Positions 1 through 12,195 of a stretch of DNA of 64,000 bases are shown here, piece after piece (position 1 is the stretch's first letter; each line of letters begins with the position of its first letter). A model generated the notes under the pieces. It worked only from the letters and a program-made list of their open reading frames with translations. It was not told where the DNA came from and made no database searches. The position numbers and the translations under genes were made by a program. The stretch comes from Porites lobata (Eukaryota; Cnidaria; Anthozoa; Scleractinia; Poritidae): positions 2,902,501 through 2,966,500 of the forward strand of contig CALNXK010000043.1 in NCBI GenBank assembly GCA_942486035.1, given 5' to 3'.

Positions 1-170
1 ACATTTATACTCCAAGTGGTTCATTCAGCCGTAAAAAACATGGCTAAGGTATCAAAAAAAATAATAAAAGGAATGAAAAAATATTCGAGGTGCAAAGCGC
101 GCCAAGAGAAGACTGGGGAGGGAGAAGTAAACTTTTATCAGCTACGTCAGCTGAGGAGGAGAGTGCTAAC

Positions 171-3100
171 CTTTTGAACAACATCGGTGTTGTTGATTGC
201 GGGATAAGGCTGTTTTCCTCCAGTGTATATTTCCCAGGTTAAAATACCTATCAATACCAATATATATCACTGAGTTATGCCTGTTCAATTCGTCAAAACT
301 AAAGGCAGCAATGTAAAAGGAAACCAGACAGGAAAAACGACGAGGACAAACAGAAAAGCAACATAAATACAGCGAGATGTATTAAACAGTAACTTGAATG
401 GCGTCTTACCAAAAGCCCAGATGTCCGATTTACTACTGAACTTAGTATAGAGAATGACCTCTGGGGCGGCCCATTTTATAGGGAATTTTGTACCCTCTGA
501 TGCCGTGTATTCATCGTCAATGACATATCTGTCGGAAAGAATAATAATATTAGTCGTAGTATTAACCACTCTAGAGACTTAACATAAAGCTTGGTTTTTT
601 AGCGGAGAAAACAGTGGAGAGTTGAAAGTAACTTCACGATCGCTTTCATTTATCTGCATCGCCAAGCTTTGAAATTTGTCAATAAAATCTAACGCCACAC
701 TCCATCAACCAATGAGAAAAAAATCAACCGATTCAAGATTCACGACTTGAATTGAACAGAAGCGGTTTCTCGCGCTTGACTCCTTAGATTGTTCAGTTGC
801 CCCTGGTGTTCCTCTGACGGGTCCAAATAAAACATTCACTTAGTTTTATGACACACGTGTGAACACAACTTAAAACATCAAGTAGTTCACTATTTCTAAT
901 AAGAAAAAAAATAACTCACCTCGCTAAACCAAAATCCGCTACTTTTACTATATTATTATCTCCTATGAGACAGTTTCTTGCTGCCTGATTAAAGATGACA
1001 AAAATGATGACATCAGTTAGCAGCATTACTAAGTAAGGGCACTCAGTTTGAAATTTAAGAAGGTCGGAGTTGGTTGAAATACTGACGCACGTGTAGAAGT
1101 TTTGTTTTACTCACTCAACCCTATCATGGTTTTTTTTTTGTTTTGTTTTTTGTGTTTCTGCCGTCCCGTTGAGTTGTGGTGGCGTACTTTCCTAAGCTCT
1201 CTAACAACAGTTGCATAACACCAATTCCAAAATGCTTTCATTTTAACTTACCAGATCTCTGTGGATAAAGTTCCTACTTTCCAGATAAGTCATAGCATAG
1301 GCTACCTGTCGAACCATTTCTGTCATTTGTGGAGGTTGCAGGCGAATTTGATTCTTCCGTAAATAGTTTAAAAGGCATCCTAAATTATCAACAAAATAAA
1401 TCATGAGTTAATCTCTAACGCGAGCTAACAGCTAAATTCAAAGAAGTTTTCTTTCGTTTCCTCTTAAAACAAAATCTCTGAAAGCAGGTTGGCTAGCAAC
1501 ATACTAAAGAGAATAAGTGTACAGCGTTTTTCTCTCAAGTTTGAATGCTTCTTTTAACATAATATCTTATAGGGTCATTACTGATCAGGAAAAGTGAAAT
1601 TATAAGAAGGAGAGAGGTTACAAGACGACAGAAAAACACTGATTGTGGTTAATTCAATCAGCGTTAATAAAAATAATATCCCACCTTGTGTCATAAATTC
1701 TGTGATGATATAAATGGGTTTCTCGCTGCAAACACCAAACAGCTGAACCAGATGAGGGTGGTGGAATTTTCTGCAGTGCAAAACATTCATTGGCTTGTTA
1801 GAAAAGCAAGAGGCAACCATGTACGTTTTTATTAATTAAGCGTCTAGTTTGCTTTTAAATTTCAGTAATTTGTGATCAATTCAAAAACTTTTGTGCCACT
1901 GCCTCAAAAAACAAAACAAACGACGCAATATTGAAATTTATGTTTTACTTTTAACCCTTAGGTTGCGTCTTTGCAGGTTTCAGTTTTTCAGAAATCTAGG
2001 AGGAGGTTTAGGGTGTGGAAAAGTTCTACACAGGCTTCCCATGTGCCTTGCATTAAATGAACTGTTACACTTCTGTAAAGCGGCCACTAGGTTTTTTCAC
2101 AAAAGTGTCTGTATTAAGGAGGTAAATAACTGCACTTACGTCATGACTTTTGCTTCATCAATGAAGTCATCTTCAGACATGGCGCCTTCCTTCATCATTT
2201 TAACAGCCACAGGAGTCTCTTGCCACCAGCCTTGTCTCACAGTCTGTTGTATGAAAAATGAATATCTCAGCATTATCAGCTACTCGATATTCACTGCCCT
2301 TACAAAGTTACCCTACTAGGAAATTATTATTGTAAGGAAATATCCAGAAATTGCAGATCACCAGTAGCTAGTTCTCTGCTGTTTTATCAGTATGACAGGT
2401 GCCTGAACTGTCAGCTGTTTCAGTTGGGAGGCTTATAATAATATTAGGTTTGCAGTATTTACCAGTCAAGGAAGGGATCAAGGGCCTCCAGCTGGGAGCT
2501 GGCTGACTTACTTGTCCATCATCCATTTTGCAATACAGTAGTTAAAAAAGATGATTTACACTCACCCCAAACTGGCCTGAACCTAACTCCTTTCCAAGCA
2601 CTATTTCTGATCTGGGCACTTCCCATACATCTACAAGGAAAGAAGGGACAGCTATGAATATAATCTCAATTTTGCTACAAGCTATACTGTCTCTTTTTAG
2701 CATTACCAAACTATTAACTAACATTTACAAGTGTATATTTTAGAGGTGTCAGTCATGGGGGTGAATATTCAAATATATAAAAGATACATCATATTTTTAG
2801 GCAACTACATACCATGACCAAATGCCGCTACTGGTGCCTGACCAAATGAAGGAGGTTGCCTTAGTCTAGTAACTAAGCCTGGAATACAACATTAAATGTT
2901 AATGTTTTATGCAAAATTATTCAGTTTAATTAACCCCTTGTCTAGAAAGGACATATATATACATCCTGTGTGGGGTCCTTCAGCAACCCAGGACATATAT
3001 ATATGTCCTCAGACAAATGAAATCACCAAAAGTCTGGTCATTAAGAAAGGAACTCTGGTCGTTGAGAAAGGTTGCTGGTTGCTGGATGTATTTGGTTCTA

Positions 3101-6100
3101 GTAGGCAAGGGGTTAAAATTAACAGCCTGTCTTGATATGGTTCATCCTTGGAGACCCAGGGGCGGTCAGTCGGGCTGGGAGAAATGGTGCACTAAAAGTT
3201 TTCAAGCACAGGCGGAAAAGCCTCTGGGTACCCACTCTCACTGGACCATTTCCAAATGCTTAAGCGAACGTTGGCTCCTGATTGGGCACAAAAATGCTTT
3301 GTATTATTGTGCCCAATCGGCAAACAGCATCTCCTGGGTCTCTGAGGATGGATATTGTTTATAATACATCTGTAAATAGGTGTAGCATGATTGTCCTGGC
3401 GAGCATAGTTCAGAATAGGACTGCTGTTGACAATGACTGACATTTCAACAACCTGTGTGGTAGTAATCTTCAAGTCCAAGAGTCCAAGTGAGTTGTATGA
3501 CATTAATTGATGGCAACAAGGCATTTTTGGTCAGATCAGTCATGAGACACTTTAATATATTGTATGTAGATACTGTGGTTTGAAGGGTTAATACAGTCAG
3601 TCAACAGAAACACATCAGTAATATAAAGGTACCTCCACTGTTATGCTGATGATAATTGATGAGTTCAGACACTGTTGGATATCTATGTCTCTCTGATATA
3701 TACAACTGCCCACAATCTTCCTTGATGTGATAATGCCGAACATGGTCTCCATGCCTAGAGTAACAAATCAAAAGCTTATAACCTCTGGTTTACATCCTTT
3801 TCACTTCTAGATCAAGACCATGATGGTGTGATCCTTTTTCACTCTAAGTAAAAACTGAGGATGAAATCCTTGGTTAATGTACCATTTAAATGAAACCTCT
3901 TTGGAAGACCTTTTGCACAGAACTATCCATTTCCCAAGATGTTATAACAAAATATTCTGAAATTATACATTTGACCACTATATGGCATTAAGGGCAGCAC
4001 CACATCTCTCTAAGAGGAGATTAACTGTTGGAGTCACTTCCCTTCTAAAACAGATATTATTGGCTGGGTTTCCTAGCTAAGAGTTTAATGTTATGTTTCA
4101 CTTGCGTACAAATGCAGAAAAGAAGTAATATTAATGTCTGTTAACTGAATGGAAAGAGGCTCATAAACAGTTCACAACAAATATAGCAATGCTCTATACT
4201 GCCCTAAACACTTATGTAGATAGATGATAGAGCTTAATGATGGCAAAACTTCAAAAGAATAGAATGGTTAATAAAATTTATAAATAAAGAAACAAAAAAT
4301 AAATAAAAGGGAAAAACACTTACAAAACAGTCAAGGTGTACATTCCCTCTCTACTTGAGTTTCGGACTACAAAACAGCCCTCTTTACCCTGAAAAATATG
4401 TTTAGGACGCATTTCTCTTATGAACTGCCTGAATAAATTGGTAAAGGTATCTTTGTTCAGATAAAATACTAAAACATTTGCAGCTACTTCTCACAACAAT
4501 GATTTACCCACCTCCTTTTTCAAAACATCCTCACACAACTGTCGAGACATTTCAGGTTGGAACCAGCTAAAAATAAAATTGCAGTTATTGTTATGAATGA
4601 ATGAAGAGTTGTGAATGAGAGGACAACAGATGTGCTTTCTTACAATACATTTTAACATGTGAACAGTAAGCTCGGATGTCAGCACACAGTTAGATTTAAA
4701 ATGATTTAAAATATGTGTTAATAACTTTGTCATATGTAAATGTAGTTCAAAAATATCAATAGCTACAGACAAAATTTGAGTAGGACACAAAATAACAGTC
4801 GGTCAATGGACAATGTCCCCCCAGAAGTCAAGCCAAAAACTTTACTCGCTGGACATGTTGACTGGTTATGCACATTGTACTCTCGTTCTTAAACAAACAG
4901 CCAAATCCTCACCTGTAAATCTTAGATTTTTGCCTCTTTGTAAAAATACAAATAAAAAATTACACAAAGATCAGTTAACTATTTTCCCCAATATTTTGAC
5001 TGGTCAGAAATGAAGACTTGACCAAACAGAATTTTCTTTGGCTGGTGATTGTGTCCGTCCGATGTCCAAAAATTATTTTGAGCCCTAAGGAGATCAGGTG
5101 AACTTTGGATCACTACAGGTTTAAAGAGTCCTAGAACTGAGAAGCTTCATTCGTAAATTCAGCTATGTTAGATTGGTCAAAGTTAAGCAGACAGACCCTT
5201 CACATTATGGTTAAAGTCCATCAGTCCTACATGAAACAAATACGCATTTAAAATCTCTCTGGTGAAAACAGAAGGGACTTAAACATACCTTTCACTTTCC
5301 AATCCTAGCCTTCTTACATAATTACTTGGAATGAAACCACTTTCTCTGAAAAATATTAAAAAACACTCAATGAGATGCCCAAACAATGCTATTGTTTTCT
5401 AATGCATTATTTTTTACAAACATTACAAACCCTCTTGAATTTTTGGCTATCCACCAATGATCTGTTTGTTTATCAAGGACTGTTACCTGTTCTCCCTAAT
5501 AAAAGAGAACAAAGGAGATTAACAAAATGATGGAACACTGACTAGACAAAATAATTATATTTTTTATCCTTACAGCTGTAACTGCCTTGAAAAGAAATAC
5601 ACCAAGCAACATCCAAAACGTTGACTTTAGAGTTTGATAAAAATAAGACAACAATGTTTATTGGAACTATGCAACTTCACCATATGAGCAGTGTTAAACA
5701 GAAAGTGAGGTCAAAAAACAAACAACTGCAAAATTACTTCTGCTGATATGCTGCTCAAGGCTGGAACTTGCCATGTCCATTCTGTCAAGGTTTCTGACTT
5801 ACCATGATCTACTGGCACAATGTGTTATCTATCAAGCCATGTATGGGCATATGATGCATTGAAACCAAGACAACAAGGTTCACTTACAGACCTAAAACTT
5901 CTTTCTGCTTTTAAATAATATACACACTAAAATACTCATATTTACATAAACAAACCTTGATGAGAGACAAGTCGCCTTGTTCAGCTCCACTGAAGTCATA
6001 AATGGCCACTACAACTTCAGTTTTTTTTTCAGGTTCTTTTCTTTCTCTGGGAACTGGTGCAGGCACCGCTGGTTGTTCACTTTTATTCTTAAGTTAAATC

Positions 6101-9100
6101 ACAACACAGAACAAAAGGAATCAATATTAATTAACTGAAGACAAAATTGAGCCACATTTTCATAACAAACCATAACAACATGTGTAGGGCGGAAAATAAT
6201 CTACAGGCGGACAATTACTGGGGTGGGGGAGGACTTGGGATGGTTGGGGGGGGGGCACTGAGGCCCTCAAACCTTGACCCTACTGAACACAGTATTATTA
6301 ACTAGCTTCTAAAAGGTACTTACTTCAGAAGGGATGGGAGGCAAGGGCTGAGTTGCTATAAATGATGAACGAGTGTAACTGTCGCCTACAAAAAGGAAAT
6401 AATACCAAAATGGTAGATAATCACATGCCCATATATCATATTTACATGTTAACACCCTGTAAGTACTATAACATTTTACTGGCTCCTTGCCCTAAAATTC
6501 GTTTCATCTGACAACCATACTGGGTTGACCAGACAGACTCCTCGCTAAACATAGAGGTCTGTCTGTTCAACTGCCCATGATTAGTCCTGCCTTTAACCTT
6601 CTACAAAAACGACACCCTTTGTAATAAAGGTAAGGTGAAGGCCAGATGAGCCAAAGGCCCAAACGGTTGGAGCTTATACCGGTTTCTGTAGCATGAAGCA
6701 TGCCCAGGAGTATCACTACTCCCCCCTGGACGGATACTAGTCCATCGCAGGGTTACCCCCCCCCCCCCCCCACCATTTATACCCATTTATACACCTTGGT
6801 GAAGAGAGACAAAGTTGGGTAAAGTACCTTGCCTAAGGAAACAACGCAACAGGCAAGGCTTGAAACCCAGACCTCCAGATCCAGAGTTCAAGGTTGTAAC
6901 CGCTCAGCCACACACACCTCCTTTCTAATAAAGTCAGATACTTTATTCACTTCCCAGTGGTCTCTGTCTTAGAGAAAGTTCATCATTAAGTGTCTCTGCC
7001 AAGGCAATTTGTGGCACCTCCTCTAGAAGGTAGCGACATTAAGATTTGACTATGAGTATGAGTTTGAGTACAAGTACAGGATTTCAAACTCAGTCACTTG
7101 AAATAATAATATTATTCTCCCAAAACTCTTGCCCCTTCATGTCTGGGGCATCAAAATGAGCTTCAGATTCCATTAATCATACTTATACTTGCAACTTTAG
7201 GAACATTTTTGGTAAATTCAAGTAATTCATAGTAGTGTATAAAATGTTTGCTCTTACCTTGATAACCATCTTTCTCACTTGCAGCAAAAGATTTCTGACA
7301 ACCTTGAGCTGTCTTCTCCCTCCCATCACAGCATGTCCACTTGTTTATAAAAATTCCAGGATGGTATTCCATAAGGAGAAACTTATTACCACTACATTCT
7401 AGAAACAAAGTGTTATTATCAGATGTATAATGTATGCAACCCTTACCTTTAAATTTAAGTACTATTATGACTTTATACACTTCCATTAATTTTACCTTAG
7501 TCACATCAAAGACCTCTAGTGATAACCAAAAGGTCTGGCAAAGAGGCTTTAATTACTTGAATGGTAACCCCACAGGGTTTCATCCACAGATTTAATAGTA
7601 AGGGTGACAAATAATCCTGTTATACAATGGTCTAGGAGTGAGAGCATTAAGGCTCCTCATAAATCATCTTTGTCTTTATCAACAAAAAATGGAATCTATT
7701 TAAGTACCATCTTGAATGGAATCCACCCAGTCTTTTCTTTCATCTTCGGTTTTTGCACTGATGTACAAAACCAGATCATCATAGACAACCTGTTGAGCAG
7801 CAGAAATATATGGTAGTGCCTTCATTAGTCCTTACCTGGTGTACTTAACCTGTGGATATATAATATAATAATTTATTATATTATTAATTTGTGAAACAGA
7901 TTTTAGCAGACATCACCCAACCAATTACTAATGACTGCATATCAAGTTGACCATGGTCTGAACATGTGTTTCAGTCTTTGTCAGAACATTCACAAATAGA
8001 CATATGAAATACATGTAAACATTACAAGATTTGGAATTCACACATGTACCTGTAATATGAAAAAATCTATAATAAATACATTATGAGCAAACAATATAGC
8101 AGTCTACAATGACTGTCTCACAGTTACTCTGCATTTTATATTTGATCAGGAGTCAATAGAGACCTTATTCCAAGCACCTCATGCACAACTCCATGAGAGG
8201 TTCATCAATCAGACTATACTGAACTCACTTGGAAGCAGTATTTCTTGACTTGGTCAAATGCAGTGTCTTCAACAAACTCTACTGCTTTCACTGAGCTTAG
8301 AGGTATACTTCCTTTCCGTTTTCCACGTTTCTGCTCAAAAAAATATCATAAACATAATTTTAACAGGAGCCAAGTACTTCAGATGTCAGCAACCCATACT
8401 CACGTATAACATGAAGTTTGTGACCTCCATGCCGCATGTGTTTTCACAAGGCAGTTTTTCCTGCCTAACACTCTCGTGACGCGATAGATTACTTACTCCA
8501 TCCACGGACTTAGCAGTATAAAACATATTTCAAAGTAGGTTCAGGTTAATAGCTCTTAGAAGCAGATGAAAATGACTTGATGTTAATTACCAACTAGCTT
8601 AAGCAGCTTTTTTTTCCTGGCTTCAATCTAAGGAGTTCTTTGTTTCATTGTTTTTGGGATCAAATTCCCCAACTCAGTAAACTTAGCAAGTTGGAAACAA
8701 AATTGTTTTCATAGCCATTTCTACTCAGTTAACACTCACTAAGCAACCCAAAACATCCCTCATGAAAATGCAACCACTAAGATTGTAACTCAATGGACTG
8801 ACTGTTCCAGTTCCTCTGTGTTTTGTGACATTTTGACAGGAGTTATTTTGCAGGGGTTAAAAATAAATTGCAATTCCCCCAAAATAGAGGAGTATGAGGG
8901 GAGGGGGTAAAATTATTCATTTATAGAATCAGTTGAAAATATATGGGTATATTTCCAGAGGCATGAGGAATAAAATATTGCAGCTACAGGGGTAGGGGAG
9001 GGATATTTTCTGGAACTCTTTTAGTCCATAATGGGTTGGTATATTAAGGTTTCCTCTCTGTAAAAGTTTAAAACTGGTATGAAAGAAACTTTGATTTAAA

Positions 9101-9628
9101 TAAATAAGCTCAAGGTTAAATTTAGTGCTTAAACAAGGAGGGCATAACATAAATAATTAACTTAAATTTAAAAACGCTAATTCGTCGTACCACAGATTGT
9201 TGCTAACATAGTGTTAAGAAATCAGTTAAGGAGTTTTGCAAACCAAGGATGATTTAATCATTAACATACAAATCAAGAAACTTCGAGCAACTTACATTTC
9301 AGCAGAGATCGATAAAAAAACATTCTACCGCTAGCTATTTAAAGCAGATTAAAGCTCATGCAGTGTTTAGTGCAAAACGCACAAACTCGGAGATAAAACA
9401 ATCGATCTATGACATGAAATATTGCGTTCAAAGTACAATTTACATCATTTTAAGGTATTTGCATATCCTTACCTCTGCAGAGCCTTCAAAATAGTTGAGA
9501 GTTTTAGGGGTGAGAACAAACACTCGCTCTTTCCAGTTCAATGAAGTGAGCACTTTCTTTTTTCCCTGGGCTCGTTTCCACATAACGGAAACTTTCAGTT
9601 CCCTCTGCTCTCCTTGATCGAAGTACAT
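171..9628 (-). CDS. TEC: Tec-family non-receptor tyrosine kinase (Btk/Tec/Itk type), 3' end off window
   Basis: Cytoplasmic tyrosine kinase expected to be recruited to phosphoinositides and act downstream of receptors. Exons in coding order: 9473-9628, 8229-8330, 7708-7789, 7258-7398, 6324-6385, 5956-6087, 5431-5495, 5289-5345, 4512-4566, 4324-4388, 3633-3754, 2813-2878, 2566-2630, 2140-2243, 1685-1770, 1252-1379, 920-984, 410-528, 171-247. All junctions are GT-AG and in phase, giving 583 codons. Domains in order: PH (about 1-113, with Arg35 where BTK has Arg28), Btk zinc motif (YHPG, then TCC and GC, about 125-150), proline-rich stretch, SH3 (about 205-262, VAIYDF), SH2 (about 266-360, Arg293 in FVVRNSS), kinase from about 368 (GSGQFG, VAVK Lys405, HRDLAARN, DFG 513-515, activation-loop Tyr525 in DDEYTAS). 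The ATG is the first Met after an in-frame stop. The last part of the C-lobe lies beyond position 1. Order and motifs exclude Src and Abl families; which vertebrate paralogue is closest cannot be told. Confidence 0.95.
3143..3350. repeat. MITE-like inverted-repeat element in kinase intron
   Basis: Ends are imperfect inverted repeats: CATCCTTGGAGACCCAGG at 3143-3160 against the complement of CCTGGGTCTCTGAGGATG at 3333-3350. Inside, a perfect 12-bp inverted repeat (GATTGGGCACAA, 3280-3291 and 3307-3318) forms a second hairpin. About 208 bp with no coding capacity, as expected of a non-autonomous DNA transposon. No target-site duplication was established. Confidence 0.6.
6600..6915 (-). mobile_element. 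tRNA-derived SINE in kinase intron
   Basis: Read on the minus strand, the unit starts near 6915 with a pol III A box (TGGCTGAGCGG, 6900-6910) and a B-box-like GGTTTCAAGCC (6857-6867), spaced as in a Leu/Ser-type tRNA. An unrelated body follows. It contains GCGATGGACTAGTATCC near 6735, which I recall as similar to a conserved core in several animal SINEs, and a poly-C/poly-G tract at about 6757-6771. The tRNA part lacks a foldable cloverleaf, so this is a retroposed copy, not a tRNA gene. Confidence 0.65.
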
Positions 9629-9810
9629 GATGCCCAGTTTTGAGTGTTTTGATTTCAGTCACATGAATGTAGCTTTAATATCGAGAACCATGTCAAATTT
9701 CCTTAACAATGACTGAAACAAGCGCTCCTATAACCGGAAGGAATAGCTTCCAAACTCGTACGGTCAGCAAAGCACTGTGGGTTGCTAAGACGGTCGGGCT
9801 TTGCCCCAGC

Positions 9811-9836
9811 AAAGTTTGCATAATTATGCAAACTTT
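9811..9836. promoter_or_regulatory. Perfect 26-bp palindrome with two inverted POU/octamer-like sites
   Basis: The arms are exactly complementary with no spacer; the core is TTTGCATAATTATGCAAA. Each half holds ATGCAAA, most of the POU octamer ATGCAAAT, and the centre is the homeodomain core TAATTA. It lies 183-208 bp upstream of the kinase start codon, in a position suited to a promoter-proximal element. POU-domain proteins are known to bind such dimeric sites; binding here is inference. Confidence 0.4.
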
Positions 9837-10851
9837 GGCGGGGTGGGGGCGGGGGAACGGAGTGTATTATGGCAATGTTTTGTTTTCTCAAATATAATAG
9901 ACGTCAGGTCAAGTAGAGAAAGGATTGTTTCAAATATCTTCTTATTGTTTAGTATACGTTCGTATACGAAGGAGAATTTCCCTTGACAACATTACATTAG
10001 CTACCCTGTGTGCCACTCTTTTACCTAACGGGGCAAAGGGTAAAGCACTGGGCAAAGAGAAGAAAAGCACCTCCCCCATCCCTTTCCCTCTCTGTTTTCC
10101 ATTGTTGTTGTTTTACATCACGCTAAAAGTCCAGCTGACCTTCCTTCTTTTTACAGTCTCTTTCAAAAACTTTTCTTAGGAAGTTACTGGAAAGGTGCCA
10201 TTTTATGATGATATCTATATAGGATTGGGGGGGGAGGACTTTTATAGCATAATTTGTGATAAATGGTGGTCTCCAGCTGAACTGCATGGTGGGAAACTAA
10301 CATTGACACCATATGTTTATTGAATTTACCATTATTATTCATACTTCCAACAACAGCAAAGTCACCTGTGAAAAACACAAAACTATTCAAAGTTGTCACT
10401 TCTCTCGGCTAAAAAGTAGAGAGAAGCAACAACTGGGAAGAGGTTCGCAGGCTAAAAGCAAAGGCATCCTTCTTTTTCTTCAGAAGAGAGAGGAACCCCG
10501 GGTTAGAGTGGGACCCTATAGAGAACATCACAAAACAGAACCAGTAGGATATTTCCAGTTATTGTAAACTAATACACTTGACTTCAGCTATAGAAAGTCA
10601 TTGTCAAATCTCACAATGACAAGAGGTCCTCAGACCAGTTCTTCAAGTTCTCTAAATTACTTTTTGACAAACTAACATTTTTATCAGCAAAGAAAGATCC
10701 TGCTTTGTAATTTGTCATATTTAACAGAAACTTCTTTATAACTTACTGATACTCCTATCAGCTTTCAAGACTGAGCAAAGTGTTCACACTTCCTTGATTT
10801 GGCATGACATGAATACACATTTTGATATAATTAAGAGATTTACAGTTTATT

Positions 10852-11097
10852 GGCCTAGGCTGAGTTGTTCAAAGCTGGGTTAAGATAACCCAAGGTTAGT
10901 GCGAGATTTGAATTCAGATTTGAAAGCTTAAAAAGCATTTCAGTTTTCATTCTTTTTGTCTACAGGTTGATGATGGAAAGTTCTAAAAATAACAGAGAAA
11001 GTTATCTGAGAAAATGCTTTTGAGCGCAAGAAAAAGAAACCAGGGTTAAATTTAACCCCATGTTAAGCGCTAATCGGCCTTCGAACAACTGGGCCCT
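10852..11097. repeat. Fold-back repeat ending in GTTGTTC / GAACAAC
   Basis: The left end (GGCCTAGGCTGAGTTGTTC, then GGGTTAAG and GGTTAGTGC) is roughly the inverse of the right end (GGTTAAATTTAACCCC, TTAAGCGCTAATCGG, TCGAACAACTGGGCC). There is no coding capacity. A fragment with the same GAACAACTGGG terminus and a TAGCGCTATCC block occurs at 52842-52890, so the family is probably dispersed. Confidence 0.5.
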
Positions 11098-12195
11098 GGT
11101 AACTACTTAACCTGTGCAAATGTTTTAGACTTCTGCTTTTTTCTCCTTTTTACCTCTAAACAGACCAGAATTCACTCTGACTGAGCTACTACTAAGTATG
11201 TTTATCATAATAATATTATTCCCTGATGTATGTTTCTGAACAGAGTATTAAATTAAAAGGAACACATTACAAGAATACTGTAGGTAAGTTGAGATATTTT
11301 CAAATGACCTTGAGAATATTTTCTCAGAGAGAGAAAAAGGAAAAGCTAAATGTAAAGGCGTTGGTCCTATTTTATTTGGTCCTGAATAGTTTGTCCTGTT
11401 TTATTCTCTTCAACTTAAAACAATCAAAAGTTACATACATTAGCTTCACTTGCTAAACTACATTTGTATTGTTCTCTATTTGTTCCCTATCCCTGACTTG
11501 TTTTCCTTCAAGGTTGTAAGAAAATTTCACTACCTATAATACTACTTGACTGTAGCGGTGTAAATTTTATTTTCAGTTGTGTCATCATTTTACAATATAC
11601 AGGAAAAGAACACAAAAAAGATAAGGGAAATTGAACAATAGATTGATACATTAATCTGGTTTAAACCTCCTATTTACTGTCTACATGTATCCACACTCAT
11701 CTACCAAACCACTGAATACATTGTACCTTTAATATATGAAATTGGTTTTGTGAGAAATTTAATTTCAGTAGGATTTTGTCCTCAGATCTCAAAATTAGAG
11801 TAACAAAATAATAATCTTGTCATAACATGATCTAGGAATAAGAAGGCTAATATTATTTTGAAACTACATGCCGCGTAAAAAAAAAATGTTACTGATGTTT
11901 TTTGCATACAGATAAAGATACACAGAGCCACTGATCATGAAAAACTTCTCATAACTTAAATTTTAGATAACAAGCCAAAGTCTAAAAACCACATTATTTT
12001 CTCCATATGTATCTGCTCCTTTTCTTTGGTTTTAAGTAGCTTTCACATTAATAAGTTAATGCTCAAAGGCAATAAAATCATCTTACTAGCAACAGAAAGC
12101 TTACTGTGATGTAAATCACACAAGCAGTTCTATTTTTGTCCTTGCTTGTTCAAATTTTCTATAACCTACAAACATGATGCGTCAGTAACTGTCTT

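Larger units (their letters stand above)
9629..12195. other. Spacer between kinase and arfaptin genes
   Basis: No convincing exon. The left part is the kinase 5' flank and carries a perfect 26-bp palindrome (9811-9836). The right part probably holds the arfaptin 3' UTR: a minus-strand AATAAA lies near 11570 and the stop codon is at 12196-12198. A fold-back repeat occupies 10852-11097. Short open frames here (for example 9925-10179 and 10313-10567) show no family signature. Confidence 0.6.

Noticed and set aside
1891..2319. 142-codon plus-strand frame
   Set aside because: Antisense shadow of kinase exon 14 (2140-2243) and adjoining intron.
6857..6910. tRNA-like A and B boxes (also at 19991-20045)
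   Set aside because: The sequences cannot form a proper acceptor stem and are fused to SINE bodies, so they are not tRNA genes.
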